Source of the DNA: an uncultured Hungatella sp.
GTDB lineage: Bacteria > Bacillota > Clostridia > Lachnospirales > Lachnospiraceae
Assembly: GCA_910588505.1 (NCBI GenBank)
Contig: CAJUPQ010000045.1
Location: forward strand, 1 to 27,569
DNA length: 27,569 bases
Direction: 5' to 3'
This document shows, piece by piece, positions 8,036-16,134 of the stretch; within the stretch, counting starts at the first letter, position 1, and every line of letters begins with the position of its first letter. The translations under genes were made by a program, and so were the position numbers. The notes under the pieces are model-generated. The model saw only the letters and a list, made by a program, of their open reading frames with translations, ran no database searches and was not told where the DNA came from.

Positions 8036-8911
8036 TCACACGATCCAGAAAATAAACGCCAGCGCCCCGCCGCAGGCTGCCGCGCAGATCACAAGCGCCA
8101 CGCTCCAGTAGATAGCCATATTGGCCTTGGCGCTGTAGGCCCTCTTCATCCTCAGCCAGTAAAGCAGCTTTGCAAAGAGGAAGGCCAGCAGCATAACATA
8201 GATCCACATCCCCGCCATAACAAGGATCAGTGTCTTCTTCGAGTATTGCCCCATGGTGTACGCCATGGGAGCCATGCTCATGACTAAAATGGTCCAGATG
8301 ATCGCACCATTCTTCCTTCTGACCCGCATCCACGGGGCGCATGGAAGAATGCCCTCCTCCCTTAAAGACTTGCCTGCTCTGGCTTTCCAACCCAGAAAAT
8401 CTCCCAGACTCACTGCCAAAGCCGCCACCATAAGTAAAAGCCCCCACCCATTCACACAAATAAGCGTCTTTCTCACATAACAGCTGTACAGGTTAGTGAG
8501 GATCAGCAGCCCAAATATCACATACACCAAGCGATTATTCCCCTGGCAGGCCTGACAGATCCGCTCATACCGCTCTTTCGGGTCCGTCTCCACCACGACC
8601 GCCTCCTCATCCTCCGTGAAAAAGATGTGAAGATACCCTGTACTCCCGGCATAGTCCCACCCCGCGTCCCGGCAGAACTCCCGGTAGGCCTTCAGGTTCT
8701 CCGACTGGTTGGACGCGTAGGCGCTGGGCTTTTCCATGACCTCCACGCAGTACCGTATCCTGTGGGGCGCGCATGGCTCAAACCGAAGAAACAGGCTGCC
8801 AACGCTCACAAGCCGCCACCCCTTTAAAGCCATATCCTCCAGGTAATCCCTCAAAGAGTCATTCTCAAAGACCTGAAAAAACGCAGGTACATACTTACTT
8901 CTCATTCTCAT
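8036..8911 (-). CDS. DUF2812 membrane protein, partner of PadR
   Basis: The 291-residue protein resembles the DUF2812 family. It has a soluble N-terminal part (about 1-125) with the typical KYVPAFFQVFENDSLRDYLE start and GWRLVSVG, followed by about five hydrophobic segments near 131-150, 155-175, 203-222, 230-250 and 268-290. The ATG at 8911 follows AGGAGG with eight-base spacing; a GTG one codon upstream is an alternative. The start overlaps the end of padR, so the two are co-translated. In Firmicutes such genes commonly sit beside a PadR regulator. The biochemical role is unknown; a membrane sensor or envelope stress role is only a guess from context. Confidence 0.8.
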   Translation of the reverse strand: MRMRSKYVPAFFQVFENDSLRDYLEDMALKGWRLVSVGSLFLRFEPCAPHRIRYCVEVMEKPSAYASNQSENLKAYREFCRDAGWDYAGSTGYLHIFFTEDEEAVVVETDPKERYERICQACQGNNRLVYVIFGLLILTNLYSCYVRKTLICVNGWGLLLMVAALAVSLGDFLGWKARAGKSLREEGILPCAPWMRVRRKNGAIIWTILVMSMAPMAYTMGQYSKKTLILVMAGMWIYVMLLAFLFAKLLYWLRMKRAYSAKANMAIYWSVALVICAAACGGALAFIFWIV

Positions 8912-9308
8912 CACCTAACCCTCCTGTCCGGGCAGCAAGATCCTGCTTCCCCAATCCCCTTCTCTGTCCGTTCTGTTCTTCCTGTCCTTCTGCGTCCTCC
9001 GCCTCCAAATAGGGCGCGCCGTCCCGTATCAGCGTCCGGAGTCTGGTATACTCTGTGTACACCATCCCCTTTCCCTTCTCCGTGATCACATAGTACCGCT
9101 TTCTGCCTGCGCTCTCCGTCTCCCGGATCATCCCCTGCTCCTGAAAACGCCCCAAAAGCGTGTACAGCGTGCCGGGACCGATTCGGATCCGCCCCTGTGA
9201 CAGTTCATCCGCCCGCCTGGAAATATCCGCCCCGCACTGCTCATCCCACAGAGCCAGCAATATATAGTACATCTGCTCGCTGAGACTCTGAAACTGCTCC
9301 CGGGCCAT
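8895..9308 (-). CDS. PadR-family transcriptional regulator
   Basis: A 137-residue winged-helix regulator. SEQMYYILLALWDEQCGADI, then GPGTLYTLLGRFQEQGMI and a wing RKRYYVITEKGK, are PadR hallmarks; the tail is rich in Glu, Gln and Gly. The ATG follows AAAGGAGG. PadR proteins usually repress their own operon and release DNA on binding small molecules. A perfect 17-bp inverted repeat brackets the -10 box of its promoter, which supports autoregulation. It is coupled with the overlapping DUF2812 gene; the neighbouring MFS exporter has its own promoter and ends in a terminator just downstream. Confidence 0.92.
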   Translation of the reverse strand: MAREQFQSLSEQMYYILLALWDEQCGADISRRADELSQGRIRIGPGTLYTLLGRFQEQGMIRETESAGRKRYYVITEKGKGMVYTEYTRLRTLIRDGAPYLEAEDAEGQEEQNGQRRGLGKQDLAARTGGLGDENEK

Positions 9309-9328
9309 AGGACCTTCCTCCTTTCATT

Positions 9329-9379
9329 AATATCGAATATCGATATTTGTATTATAGTATCGATATTCGATATTGTCAA
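9329..9379 (-). promoter_or_regulatory. padR promoter with embedded operator
   Basis: On the minus strand TTGACA (9374-9379) and TATAAT (9351-9356) are spaced by 17 bases. The arms AATATCGAATATCGATA (9358-9374) and its exact inverse (9329-9345) flank the -10 box. Each arm itself holds an ATCGAT core. A dimer bound at each arm would block RNA polymerase, as expected for PadR autorepression. Confidence 0.85.
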
Positions 9380-9388
9380 CCGTCAAAT

Positions 9389-9419
9389 AAAAAACCTGCC
9401 AATATCTGACAGGTTTTTT
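9389..9419 (-). terminator. Terminator of the MFS transporter gene
   Basis: AAAAAACCTG pairs with CAGGTTTTTT around an 11-base loop, 24 bases after the MFS stop and ahead of the padR promoter. The A/T-flanked stem makes it usable in both directions. Confidence 0.8.
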
Positions 9420-9442
9420 ACTATATCTCTATTTATTTCCTC

Positions 9443-10741
9443 CTACTCCAGCTCCCAGATCGCCCTGTCCCTCTGAAAATACAGGCACACGCCGATTCCC
9501 GCGAAAGCGATGACAAAGAACAAAAACGCCGCTCCGGACCCTTTTCCGGTCCCGAACATGCGGGCCAGAATACTCCCTGCGTCCTGCCTGGCCATCACCG
9601 GTTCAAAGACCGCGTCCACCAGAAATCCTCCCAGAAAATAGCCCACGGGGATGGTAAAAAACTGCAGGGAATTTCTCACGGAGTACACCCGCCCCTGCAT
9701 ATCCACCGGCACGCGAAGACGCATAATGGCGTCCAGGTTGGTGCTCATAAGGGGGATGGCGATCCACCCCAGAAATCCTCCCACACACCACACAGACGGC
9801 GTCCTTCCAAATGCCAGCAGGAAATTCTCCGTGCTCATGGAAAACAGCAGGCATCTGCAGATAACCCTCACCCGGCTTTTGGGCGCCTTCATAAAGGAGG
9901 CCAGAACGCTTCCCGCAAAGGTGGCGCCGCCGATCACCCCATTAACCAGGCCCATCACCTTTTCGCCTCCCCCTTCCCTGGAAAGCATCATAGCCGGAAA
10001 GGCCGCCTCGTAGACAGAGGCCACCAGATTGATGGCTGCCAGAAAGAAAATCAGGTGAAAGATCCCCCGCTCCTGTCTCAGGTAAGCGATCCCTTTTCCC
10101 GCCGAGGCAAGCAGTCCCTCCTTCTCCCCCTCATCCCTCTCATTCTCGGGAATCTTTATGCAGAAGGCCAGAGTCACAAAGGCGATGACAAAGGTAAACA
10201 GATCAAAAACCGCGACGGCTCCCATTCCCGCCAGCCCCAAAACCGCGGTGGCGATAATGGGCGTCATGATGGAATTCAGGGAGGAGGCAAAATACTTAAG
10301 CCCGCCCACCCGCTGGTAATACTTCTTCGGCAGCACCCTGGTGACAGCCACCTCCGACGCCGGCTGCTGCACCGTGTTCATCAGTCCGTTGACCATGTTC
10401 AAAAGGTAGAGATGCCAGATCCTCAGCCTGTCCCCTCTAAGCAGAACCAGCATGATCACCGTGGTAAGGGCCGCTGTGGAGTCGCATACCAGCATGGTGG
10501 TTTTCTTGTTCCACTTATCGCTTAAAGCCCCGGCAAAAATGCTGAACACCACATAGGGCGCGTAGGAACTTACCATCAGAAGGGCTGTCATCAGCGCCGA
10601 GCCCTGTTGGGTGTAAGACCAGATCACCAGCCCGTAGCTGGTCATGGCGCTGCCCAGACCGGAAAATGACTGGGTGAGCCACAAAATCAGGTACGTCTTC
10701 ATCTCTTTCACAGCTGTCAAAAATTCTTTAACGTTTTTCAT
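9443..10741 (-). CDS. MFS exporter (EntS/MefA-like)
   Basis: A 432-residue membrane protein with about twelve hydrophobic segments. The first loop motif GALSDKWNKKTTMLVCD (around 71-87) is the MFS motif A region, and PVDMQGRVYSVRNSLQFFTIP is like the drug/siderophore exporters of the EntS/MefA type. The substrate cannot be read from sequence; macrolides or other drugs are family-based guesses. The ATG follows AAAAGGAG with eight-base spacing. Upstream lies a 19-codon leader ORF and alternative hairpins, one of which pairs with the ribosome-binding region, so expression may be induced by translation inhibitors. A terminator follows the gene. Confidence 0.88.
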   Translation of the reverse strand: MKNVKEFLTAVKEMKTYLILWLTQSFSGLGSAMTSYGLVIWSYTQQGSALMTALLMVSSYAPYVVFSIFAGALSDKWNKKTTMLVCDSTAALTTVIMLVLLRGDRLRIWHLYLLNMVNGLMNTVQQPASEVAVTRVLPKKYYQRVGGLKYFASSLNSIMTPIIATAVLGLAGMGAVAVFDLFTFVIAFVTLAFCIKIPENERDEGEKEGLLASAGKGIAYLRQERGIFHLIFFLAAINLVASVYEAAFPAMMLSREGGGEKVMGLVNGVIGGATFAGSVLASFMKAPKSRVRVICRCLLFSMSTENFLLAFGRTPSVWCVGGFLGWIAIPLMSTNLDAIMRLRVPVDMQGRVYSVRNSLQFFTIPVGYFLGGFLVDAVFEPVMARQDAGSILARMFGTGKGSGAAFLFFVIAFAGIGVCLYFQRDRAIWELE

Positions 10742-10742
10742 A

Positions 10743-10853
10743 GACTTTGCTCCTTTTCAGACAAATGTGATTTACCTGGACGCGCAAAGTCCCAGAGCAG
10801 TCTCTAAACGCTCCTCACTGTGCAATCCTGCTCTAAAAGACCTTGCACGGAGC
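10743..10853 (-). promoter_or_regulatory. Attenuator-like leader structure of the MFS gene
   Basis: Three pairings are visible on the minus strand. Hairpin A: GCTCC (10849-10853) with GGAGC (10810-10814) and GTGCAA (10843-10848) with TTGCAC (10820-10825). Hairpin B: AGAGCAG (10828-10834) with CTGCTCT (10794-10800), which lies in the loop of A and so excludes it. A third stem, GACTTTGC (10784-10791) with GCAAAGTC (10743-10750), covers the spacer between the Shine-Dalgarno site and the ATG. The 5' arm of A is inside the leader ORF, so a ribosome stalled there would change the fold. Confidence 0.6.
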
Positions 10854-10892
10854 TTTTGCAATGCACATATACATGCAGTTTCCTCTTCTCAT
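10833..10892 (-). CDS. Leader peptide upstream of the MFS exporter
   Basis: A 19-codon ORF, MRRGNCMYMCIAKAPCKVF, starts with ATG seven to eight bases after GGGAGG and ends with TAG. It lies about 90 bases before the MFS start and overlaps the 5' arm of a predicted hairpin. Short ORFs in this position control resistance genes such as erm and tet(M) by ribosome stalling. The peptide itself is not one I recognise. It is supported by position, ribosome-binding site and RNA structure, not by homology. Confidence 0.55.
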   Translation of the reverse strand: MRRGNCMYMCIAKAPCKVF

Positions 10893-10924
10893 ACCGCCCG
10901 CCTCCCATCTGAATTTGTGTCCCT

Positions 10925-10933
10925 ATTTTACCA
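10925..10933 (-). promoter_or_regulatory. Extended -10 promoter of the MFS leader
   Basis: On the minus strand TGGTAAAAT gives an extended -10 (TGn before TAAAAT). No good -35 box is at the right distance. Transcription would start about 25-30 bases before the leader ORF. The gap from 10742 to 11065 holds this, the attenuator and the divergent DUF3842 promoter. Confidence 0.45.
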
Positions 10934-10984
10934 CATAATGTTGATAAATGATAGACCCAACGCGCCCCAAGCCCCATTTACCAG

Positions 10985-11013
10985 TTGAAAACCTCTCAAC
11001 ATAAAGCTATAAT
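10985..11013 (+). promoter_or_regulatory. Promoter of the DUF3842 gene
   Basis: TTGAAA (10985-10990) and TATAAT (11008-11013) are 17 bases apart, about 50 bases before the start codon. Confidence 0.8.
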
Positions 11014-11065
11014 ACAAGAATGCACCAAACCAAAAATCCAACCACCAGAAAAGAGGACATCACGT

Positions 11066-11470
11066 ATGAAGATCACCATCATCGACGGCCAGGGCGGCAA
11101 GATGGGACGGACCGTCATCGAGCAGTTAAAGAAAAACCACCCGGACCTGCCCTTGTACGCCATTGGCACCAACTCCACAGCCACCGCCGCCATGGTAAAA
11201 GCGGGAGCGGACTACGGGGCCACAGGGGAGAACCCCTGCATTGTCAATGCCAGGGACTCGGACATCATCATCGGCCCCATTGGCATTGTCTTTGCCGACG
11301 CCCTCTTGGGGGAGATCACCCCTGCCATCGCCCAGGCCATCGGCGCCAGCAAAGCCTACAAGATCCTGATCCCGGTAAACCGGTGCAACCACTACATTGT
11401 CGGATGCAAAGAAGCCGGCCTGGGAGAATACATCCGCATGGTATGCGAAAAGGTGGACACGCTTCTCTAG
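11066..11470 (+). CDS. DUF3842 family protein
   Basis: The 134-residue product begins MKITIIDGQGGKMGRTVIEQ, a Rossmann-like beta-strand and glycine-rich turn typical of DUF3842 proteins. Further features are YAIGTNSTATAAMVKAGAD, IIGPIGIVFADALLGEITP and a C-terminal LIPVNRCNHYIVGC. The function is unknown; the glycine-rich start hints at nucleotide binding. GAGG precedes the ATG with about nine-base spacing, and an upstream in-frame extension to 10985 would include the promoter, so it was rejected. The gene is alone on the plus strand with its own promoter and a terminator that includes the stop codon. Confidence 0.85.
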   Translation: MKITIIDGQGGKMGRTVIEQLKKNHPDLPLYAIGTNSTATAAMVKAGADYGATGENPCIVNARDSDIIIGPIGIVFADALLGEITPAIAQAIGASKAYKILIPVNRCNHYIVGCKEAGLGEYIRMVCEKVDTLL

Positions 11471-11483
11471 AGGTCCACCTTTT
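11448..11483 (+). terminator. Terminator of the DUF3842 gene
   Basis: AAAAGGTGGAC (11448-11458) pairs perfectly with GTCCACCTTTT (11473-11483), giving an 11-bp stem that encloses the stop codon TAG at 11468-11470. The T run forms part of the stem. Confidence 0.85.
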
Positions 11484-11484
11484 T

Positions 11485-11657
11485 AGTGAGCAAATGATCA
11501 TGTTTATGGCATTTCCAGACTCTGACGACGTACTTTTCGGCTGGACACCCCAAATATAACAGGCAGAATCCACTCCGATCAATATGACGCACAACCCCTG
11601 CGGCTGATAAAACAGCTATCTTTCCGCCACAGAGTCGAAACCGCAACCCTACCGGAA
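11485..11657. repeat. Stretch bounded by a repeat end, no gene
   Basis: The repeat end AGTGAGCAAA (11485-11494) follows the terminator of the DUF3842 gene. Another copy of the same end at 11666-11675 has similar flanks (CCAC, T-rich, then A before GTGAGCAAA), so the stretch is bounded by direct repeats. I see no credible reading frame in it. Confidence 0.45.
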
Positions 11658-11902
11658 CCACTTTAAGTGAGCAAACCTTAGCCAGCGAATCCTGTTTTTG
11701 CCAGGGAGGGAAGGCAGGCTGTGTGCCGGGCGGGTGAATTTATGCCATGGAGATGAGACCAGGGAAACAGGAGGGCCTAACCCCGACTGGTTCCCGCTTT
11801 AAGGGCTCATCGGAATGCTTGGCATATCTGAACCCGGACAGGACCATCCTTCCCTTCTCTGACTGGCCCCGCGACTACCCTCGCCCCCTTTGCTCACTCA
11901 CC
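11658..11902. repeat. Intergenic repeat, composite copy B (long imperfect palindrome)
   Basis: The left end AGTGAGCAAA (11666-11675) and the inverted right end TTTGCTCACT (11889-11898) bound an imperfect palindrome. Inside, TATGCCA pairs with TGGCATA and GATGAG with CTCATC. The left half matches copies C and E (GGGAGGGAAGG, GCTGTGTGCC); the right half matches copies A, D and F (GCCAGTCAGAGAAGG on the minus strand). It separates the convergent DUF3842 and MATE genes. Confidence 0.65.
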
Positions 11903-11921
11903 AATACACCCATCCCGTTCC

Positions 11922-13268
11922 CTAAGTCCTAAGCGATGTCCCAGACCGAAAAACCCTCACAAAATAGAAGATCTCCGCAGCCGCGGTAATAATCCAGGAA
12001 AACACATACAAAAGATACAAAGACTCAATGGTCCTGAAATACGCGAACACGGTCCAGATCCACAAAAGCCGGAACACCGTGGACCCTGCCGTCACGATAA
12101 GCATAGGCACAATGGTCTTTCCCAGCCCCCTGGAAGCGGCGATGGCGCAGTCCATAAACGCGCTGACACAGTAGGAAAGGGCCATAACCGTGATCCGCCT
12201 GATCCCCGCGTCCACCACAGCTCTCTCATTGGTAAACAACGACAAGAACGGATACCGGAACACATAGATCCCAACGCCCAGAACTAACCCCAGACCAAAC
12301 GAGTACACCAGGCAGATCACAAAACTCCGCTTGATCCGGTCCCGCTTCCCCGCACCCAGGTTTTGGGCAATGAAGCTGGTGCAGGCCATATAGAAGGCCT
12401 CCATCATGTTGTACACCAGAGGGTCCGAGTTGGCGGCGGCTGAATTGCCCTCCACCATCACGTGATCAAAAGAATTCACGCTGGTCTGCACAAACAAATT
12501 TGCCACCGCAAACAAAGCGTACTGGACGGCAGAAGGGATTCCGATCCGCAGGATCCGGCGCATCTTGTCCTTATCTACGCCCAGACAGTCAAGGCGCAGA
12601 CCAAAACTTTCCTGGCTGCGCAGCAACAGCCAAAGGACCAGCCCTGCGGAAATATACTGGGAGATAATGCTGGCAATGGCCACGCCGCTGACCCCCATAT
12701 TGCAGACAATCACAAACACAAGATTCAGCGCCACATTGACCACCCCGGCAAAGGTCAGGTAGTACAGAGGCCTTCTGGTATCCCCCGCGGCGCTAAGCAC
12801 TCCGTTGCCCAGATTAAACATGGCCAGGGCCGGCGTACCCAGAAGATAGATCCGCAGATACAAAGCCGCGTCCTTTATCAGCTCATCCTTGGTGTTCATA
12901 AGCCTTAAGATACCGCCTGCGAAAACCATCCCAAGGACCATGATCGCCAGGCCGAAAAACGCCATCACCACAGCCGCCGTGTGAACCGTCTGTTTCACGC
13001 CCTGGCTGTCCTTTGCGCCGATGTACAGGGCGGTCAGGGCACTGACGCCGCTTGCCAGTCCCAAAAGGATCCCTGTGGACAAAGTCACCAGAATACTGGT
13101 GGAACCTACGGCCCCCAGGGCGATAGGACCCGCGAACTTGCCCACCACCGCCACGTCGGAGATATTAAACACTACCTGCAGAATATTGGAAAACATCAGC
13201 GGCACGCTGAAATACAGGATCTTTCTCCACAGAGAGCCTGTACACATATCCATCTCGTAGCTTTTCAT
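11922..13268 (-). CDS. MATE family efflux transporter
   Basis: A polytopic membrane protein of about 448 residues with roughly twelve hydrophobic segments. KSYEMDMCTGSLWRKILYFSV at the N terminus and VFNISDVAVVGKFAG, NLGNGVLSAAGDTRRPLY and ASRGLGKT are typical of the clostridial MATE group, which exports cationic drugs or metabolites using Na+ or H+. The substrate is unknown. I chose the ATG at 13268 (MKSYEMDM) because homologues of this type begin there; a TTG at 13289 with GGAGG four bases before it is an alternative. No intrinsic terminator follows, but the repeat composite B begins about 20 bases after the stop. Confidence 0.9.
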   Translation of the reverse strand: MKSYEMDMCTGSLWRKILYFSVPLMFSNILQVVFNISDVAVVGKFAGPIALGAVGSTSILVTLSTGILLGLASGVSALTALYIGAKDSQGVKQTVHTAAVVMAFFGLAIMVLGMVFAGGILRLMNTKDELIKDAALYLRIYLLGTPALAMFNLGNGVLSAAGDTRRPLYYLTFAGVVNVALNLVFVIVCNMGVSGVAIASIISQYISAGLVLWLLLRSQESFGLRLDCLGVDKDKMRRILRIGIPSAVQYALFAVANLFVQTSVNSFDHVMVEGNSAAANSDPLVYNMMEAFYMACTSFIAQNLGAGKRDRIKRSFVICLVYSFGLGLVLGVGIYVFRYPFLSLFTNERAVVDAGIRRITVMALSYCVSAFMDCAIAASRGLGKTIVPMLIVTAGSTVFRLLWIWTVFAYFRTIESLYLLYVFSWIITAAAEIFYFVRVFRSGTSLRT

Positions 13269-13389
13269 CTTGCTGTCCCAATCAGGCAAAATGCCTCCGG
13301 ACCTGCCAGAGACATCTCCCCTCTCTTCCTCTCTCCTTCCCGTTTCCCATTTTGCGGCCTGTCAAAGCCGCCTTCCTAAAACCTTCCAC

Positions 13390-14760
13390 TCACCCTGCGA
13401 ATTTGGCCCAGTACCCCTGGAGGAAAATGACCAGGATCACCACGGGAAGCACATAGCTCACATAGGTTCTGGCCCACTTAGGGAACTTTATGCCTGTGCC
13501 CTCATTGGCCTCTGCCAAAAACTTGTCAAATCCCCACCCGTACCTGCTGGTGCAGAACAAAAGATACAGAAGGCTTCCGATGGGAAGCAGATTATTGCTC
13601 ACCAGAAAATCCTCCAGATCCAGCACTCCCGTGCCATCCCCAAGAGGCATAAAGGAACTCCACACATTAAAGCCCAGGACGCAGGGAACCGACAAAAGGA
13701 TCATGGCCGCCACATTGCACACCACCGCCGTTTTCACGGAACACCCGGTCAGATCCGTGGCAAAAGACACGATATTCTGAAACACCGCGATGACGGTGGA
13801 CATGGCCGCAAAGGACATAAACAGAAAAAACAGGCTGCCCCAGACCCGTCCGCCTGCCATGTGGTTAAATACATTTGGCAGGGTGATGAAAATAAGAGAA
13901 GGCCCCGCGTCCGGCTGGATGCCAAAGGCAAAGCAGGCCGGGAAAATAATAAGCCCCGCCATAAACGCCACCAGCGTGTCCAGACACAGAACACTGATGG
14001 CCTCCCCGGCCAGCCGCTTCTCCTTGCCGATATAGCTTCCGAAGATCGCCAGGGCGCCAATACCGATGCTCAAAGTAAAGAAAGACTGCCCCAGGGCAGC
14101 GAACACCGCCTCCCCGATCCCGGCCTCCCGCACTCTGGCAAAATCCGGCTTTAAGTAGAACTCAAGGCCCTCCCCTCCGCCTTCGATCATCATAGAATTA
14201 ACCGCCAGCACCACCATCAGCACAAGAAGGCAGACCATCATCCACTTGGTAATCTTCTCCACGCCGTTTTTAAGGCCCATGCCGCAGACCGCAAACCCCA
14301 AAAGCACCACGATAACCATCATGGCCATCATAAGGATCGGGTCAGCCAGCATGCCTCCAAACTGTCCGGCCACCTGATCCGCCGAAAGCCCCGTAAAATC
14401 TCCCATGAGCATTTTCACGAAATACAGGATCATCCACCCTGCCACTGTGGTGTAAAACATCATCAGCAGATAATTTCCCGCAAGGGCTATGCACTTTCCC
14501 CAATGCCATTTACTCCCCTTTGGCTCCAGCACCTCAAAGGAGAGGACCGCGCTTTTCTGGCTGGCTCTTCCCACCGCAAATTCCATAACCACCACAGGAA
14601 GTCCCAGTACCAGCAAAAACAGCAGATAGATCAGCACAAAAGCCGCCCCTCCGTACTGCCCCACAATATAGGGAAATCTCCAAACGTTTCCCAGCCCGAT
14701 GGCGCACCCCGCCGATATGAGGATGAACCCCAGCCTGGATGAAAATTTTTCTCTCTCCAC
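13390..14760 (-). CDS. Sodium-dependent transporter, NSS/SNF family
   Basis: A 456-residue secondary transporter of the LeuT fold, probably importing amino acids with Na+. The first helix carries the signature GCAIGLGNVWRFPYI, followed by GGAAFVLIYLLFLL and LPVVVMEFAVGR; about eleven to twelve hydrophobic segments follow. The start is GTG at 14760 (VEREKFSSRLGF), which follows AAAGGAG by seven bases. An upstream ATG at 14802 adds a tail unlike the family and lies in the promoter leader. It has its own promoter after hflX. The exact substrate cannot be told from sequence. Confidence 0.9.
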   Translation of the reverse strand: MEREKFSSRLGFILISAGCAIGLGNVWRFPYIVGQYGGAAFVLIYLLFLLVLGLPVVVMEFAVGRASQKSAVLSFEVLEPKGSKWHWGKCIALAGNYLLMMFYTTVAGWMILYFVKMLMGDFTGLSADQVAGQFGGMLADPILMMAMMVIVVLLGFAVCGMGLKNGVEKITKWMMVCLLVLMVVLAVNSMMIEGGGEGLEFYLKPDFARVREAGIGEAVFAALGQSFFTLSIGIGALAIFGSYIGKEKRLAGEAISVLCLDTLVAFMAGLIIFPACFAFGIQPDAGPSLIFITLPNVFNHMAGGRVWGSLFFLFMSFAAMSTVIAVFQNIVSFATDLTGCSVKTAVVCNVAAMILLSVPCVLGFNVWSSFMPLGDGTGVLDLEDFLVSNNLLPIGSLLYLLFCTSRYGWGFDKFLAEANEGTGIKFPKWARTYVSYVLPVVILVIFLQGYWAKFAG

Positions 14761-14813
14761 GATCAGTCTCCTTTGTCCGTAAATATTTGGCAATTTTTGC
14801 AAACACGCTCTCC

Positions 14814-14842
14814 ATTATAACAGCACCCAGGGGAAAACACAA
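14814..14842 (-). promoter_or_regulatory. Promoter of the NSS transporter gene
   Basis: On the minus strand TATAAT (14814-14819) lies 17 bases after TTGTGT (14837-14842). The -10 is perfect, the -35 weak. Confidence 0.6.
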
Positions 14843-14861
14843 GAAACCAGTCTTCTCTCCT

Positions 14862-16109
14862 CTATACCAGCTGCCCATAAAGCTCCGCCGGCACATAGGC
14901 CTTCACAAAGATCCCGTCCTCCTGGTACTCCTCCGCCAAAAGCTCCCCATATTTCCGGATGGACTGGATCTTTCCCGCATCCCCGTAACCGTACACCTTT
15001 TCCAGATAGATCCTGTCGTTCCTTAAAATGTTCTCCAGAGTCTCCAGCAGTTCATCCGCCCCCTGACCGGTCTTTGCCGACATCTTTACCTGGTAATCCG
15101 CCGACAGATCCTTTAAGATAACCTCCCCCTCCAGCTTGTCCATCTTGTTAAACACGGTGACCACGATCTTGTCCGTCACCTCCAGCTGCTTTAAGGTCTC
15201 ATACACAATATGCATCTGTATATCCATCTGATGGTTGGAACAGTCCACCACGTGGAGGATGATATCACAGTACCTGGCCTCCTCCAGAGTGCTCTTAAAC
15301 GCCTCGATCAGGTGGTGGGGAAGCTTGCGGATAAACCCCACCGTGTCCGTCAGAAGGATGTTCTGGCCTCCCGGCAGAGTCACGTTTCTGGTGGTAGGGT
15401 CCAGGGTGGCAAAAAGCTTGTCCTCTGCCAGGATCCCCGCGTCCGTCAGATAGTTTAACAGCGTGGATTTTCCTGCGTTGGTATACCCCACAATGGCGGC
15501 CACCTTTGTGTGAGCCCGCTCCCTCTGCCGGCGCTGCACCTGCCTGTGGCACTCCACCTCCTTAAGCTCTCCCTTAAGCTGGCTGATGCGCTCGTGGATC
15601 AGACGGCGATCCATCTCCAGCTTTTTCTCCCCGGGCCCTCTGGTGCCGATGCCTCCGCCCAGCCTGGACAGGGAATTTCTAAGGCCCACCAGCCTGGCTG
15701 CCCGGTATTTTAACTGGGCCAGCTCCACCTGAAGCTTTCCCTCCCTTGTCCTGGCCCTGCCGGCGAAAATATCCAGGATCACCATGGTCCGGTCTATAAC
15801 CTTTGTCTCCAGCTTATCCTCCAGATTGCGAAGCTGAATCGGCGACAGCTCGTCGTCGCACACCACCCCCGTGGCGTCATATTCCCACAAAAGCTCCTTT
15901 ACCTCGTCGATCTTTCCCTTTCCCAGATAAGTTGCCGGGTGGATCTTCTCCCGGTTCTGGATCACCCGCCCTGCGGTCACAGCCCCTGCGGTCTTTACTA
16001 ACTCCTCCAGCTCGTCTAAGCTCTTCTCTGTGTCATCATTTTCCCCAAGGCTTACGGCAAACAGAAGCACCCGCTCCTCGGTCTCTTTCAGATCAATTAA
16101 TTCCGCCAC
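14862..16109 (-). CDS. hflX: Ribosome-associated GTPase HflX
   Basis: HflX binds the 50S subunit, splits stalled or hibernating ribosomes and hydrolyses GTP/ATP. The 415-residue protein has the N-terminal HflX domain (HPATYLGKGKIDEV near 57, then LSRLGGGIGTRGPGE around 148-161), a coiled linker, and the G domain: G1 GYTNAGKST (208-216), G3 DTVGFI (255-260), G4 NKMD (321-324). It starts 25 bases after the dUTPase-TPR gene and is probably in the same transcript. Its stop is followed by the NSS promoter, with no clear terminator. Confidence 0.95.
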   Translation of the reverse strand: MAELIDLKETEERVLLFAVSLGENDDTEKSLDELEELVKTAGAVTAGRVIQNREKIHPATYLGKGKIDEVKELLWEYDATGVVCDDELSPIQLRNLEDKLETKVIDRTMVILDIFAGRARTREGKLQVELAQLKYRAARLVGLRNSLSRLGGGIGTRGPGEKKLEMDRRLIHERISQLKGELKEVECHRQVQRRQRERAHTKVAAIVGYTNAGKSTLLNYLTDAGILAEDKLFATLDPTTRNVTLPGGQNILLTDTVGFIRKLPHHLIEAFKSTLEEARYCDIILHVVDCSNHQMDIQMHIVYETLKQLEVTDKIVVTVFNKMDKLEGEVILKDLSADYQVKMSAKTGQGADELLETLENILRNDRIYLEKVYGYGDAGKIQSIRKYGELLAEEYQEDGIFVKAYVPAELYGQLV

Positions 16110-16134
16110 AAAAACTCCTTCCTGTCTGTCCTAT

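Noticed and set aside
11020..11559. Second plus-strand frame over the DUF3842 gene
   Set aside because: It is His/Arg-rich, lacks the clean conserved start seen in the other frame, and runs through the terminator.
13300..13390. TTGACA between the NSS and MATE genes as a MATE promoter
   Set aside because: No -10 box stands at a suitable distance, and the motif is in a small GC-rich hairpin.
13270..14154. Plus-strand open frame of 294 codons opposite the NSS transporter
   Set aside because: Antisense to a conserved membrane protein, composition is Gln/His/Lys-rich and low in hydrophobic core; no start signal.
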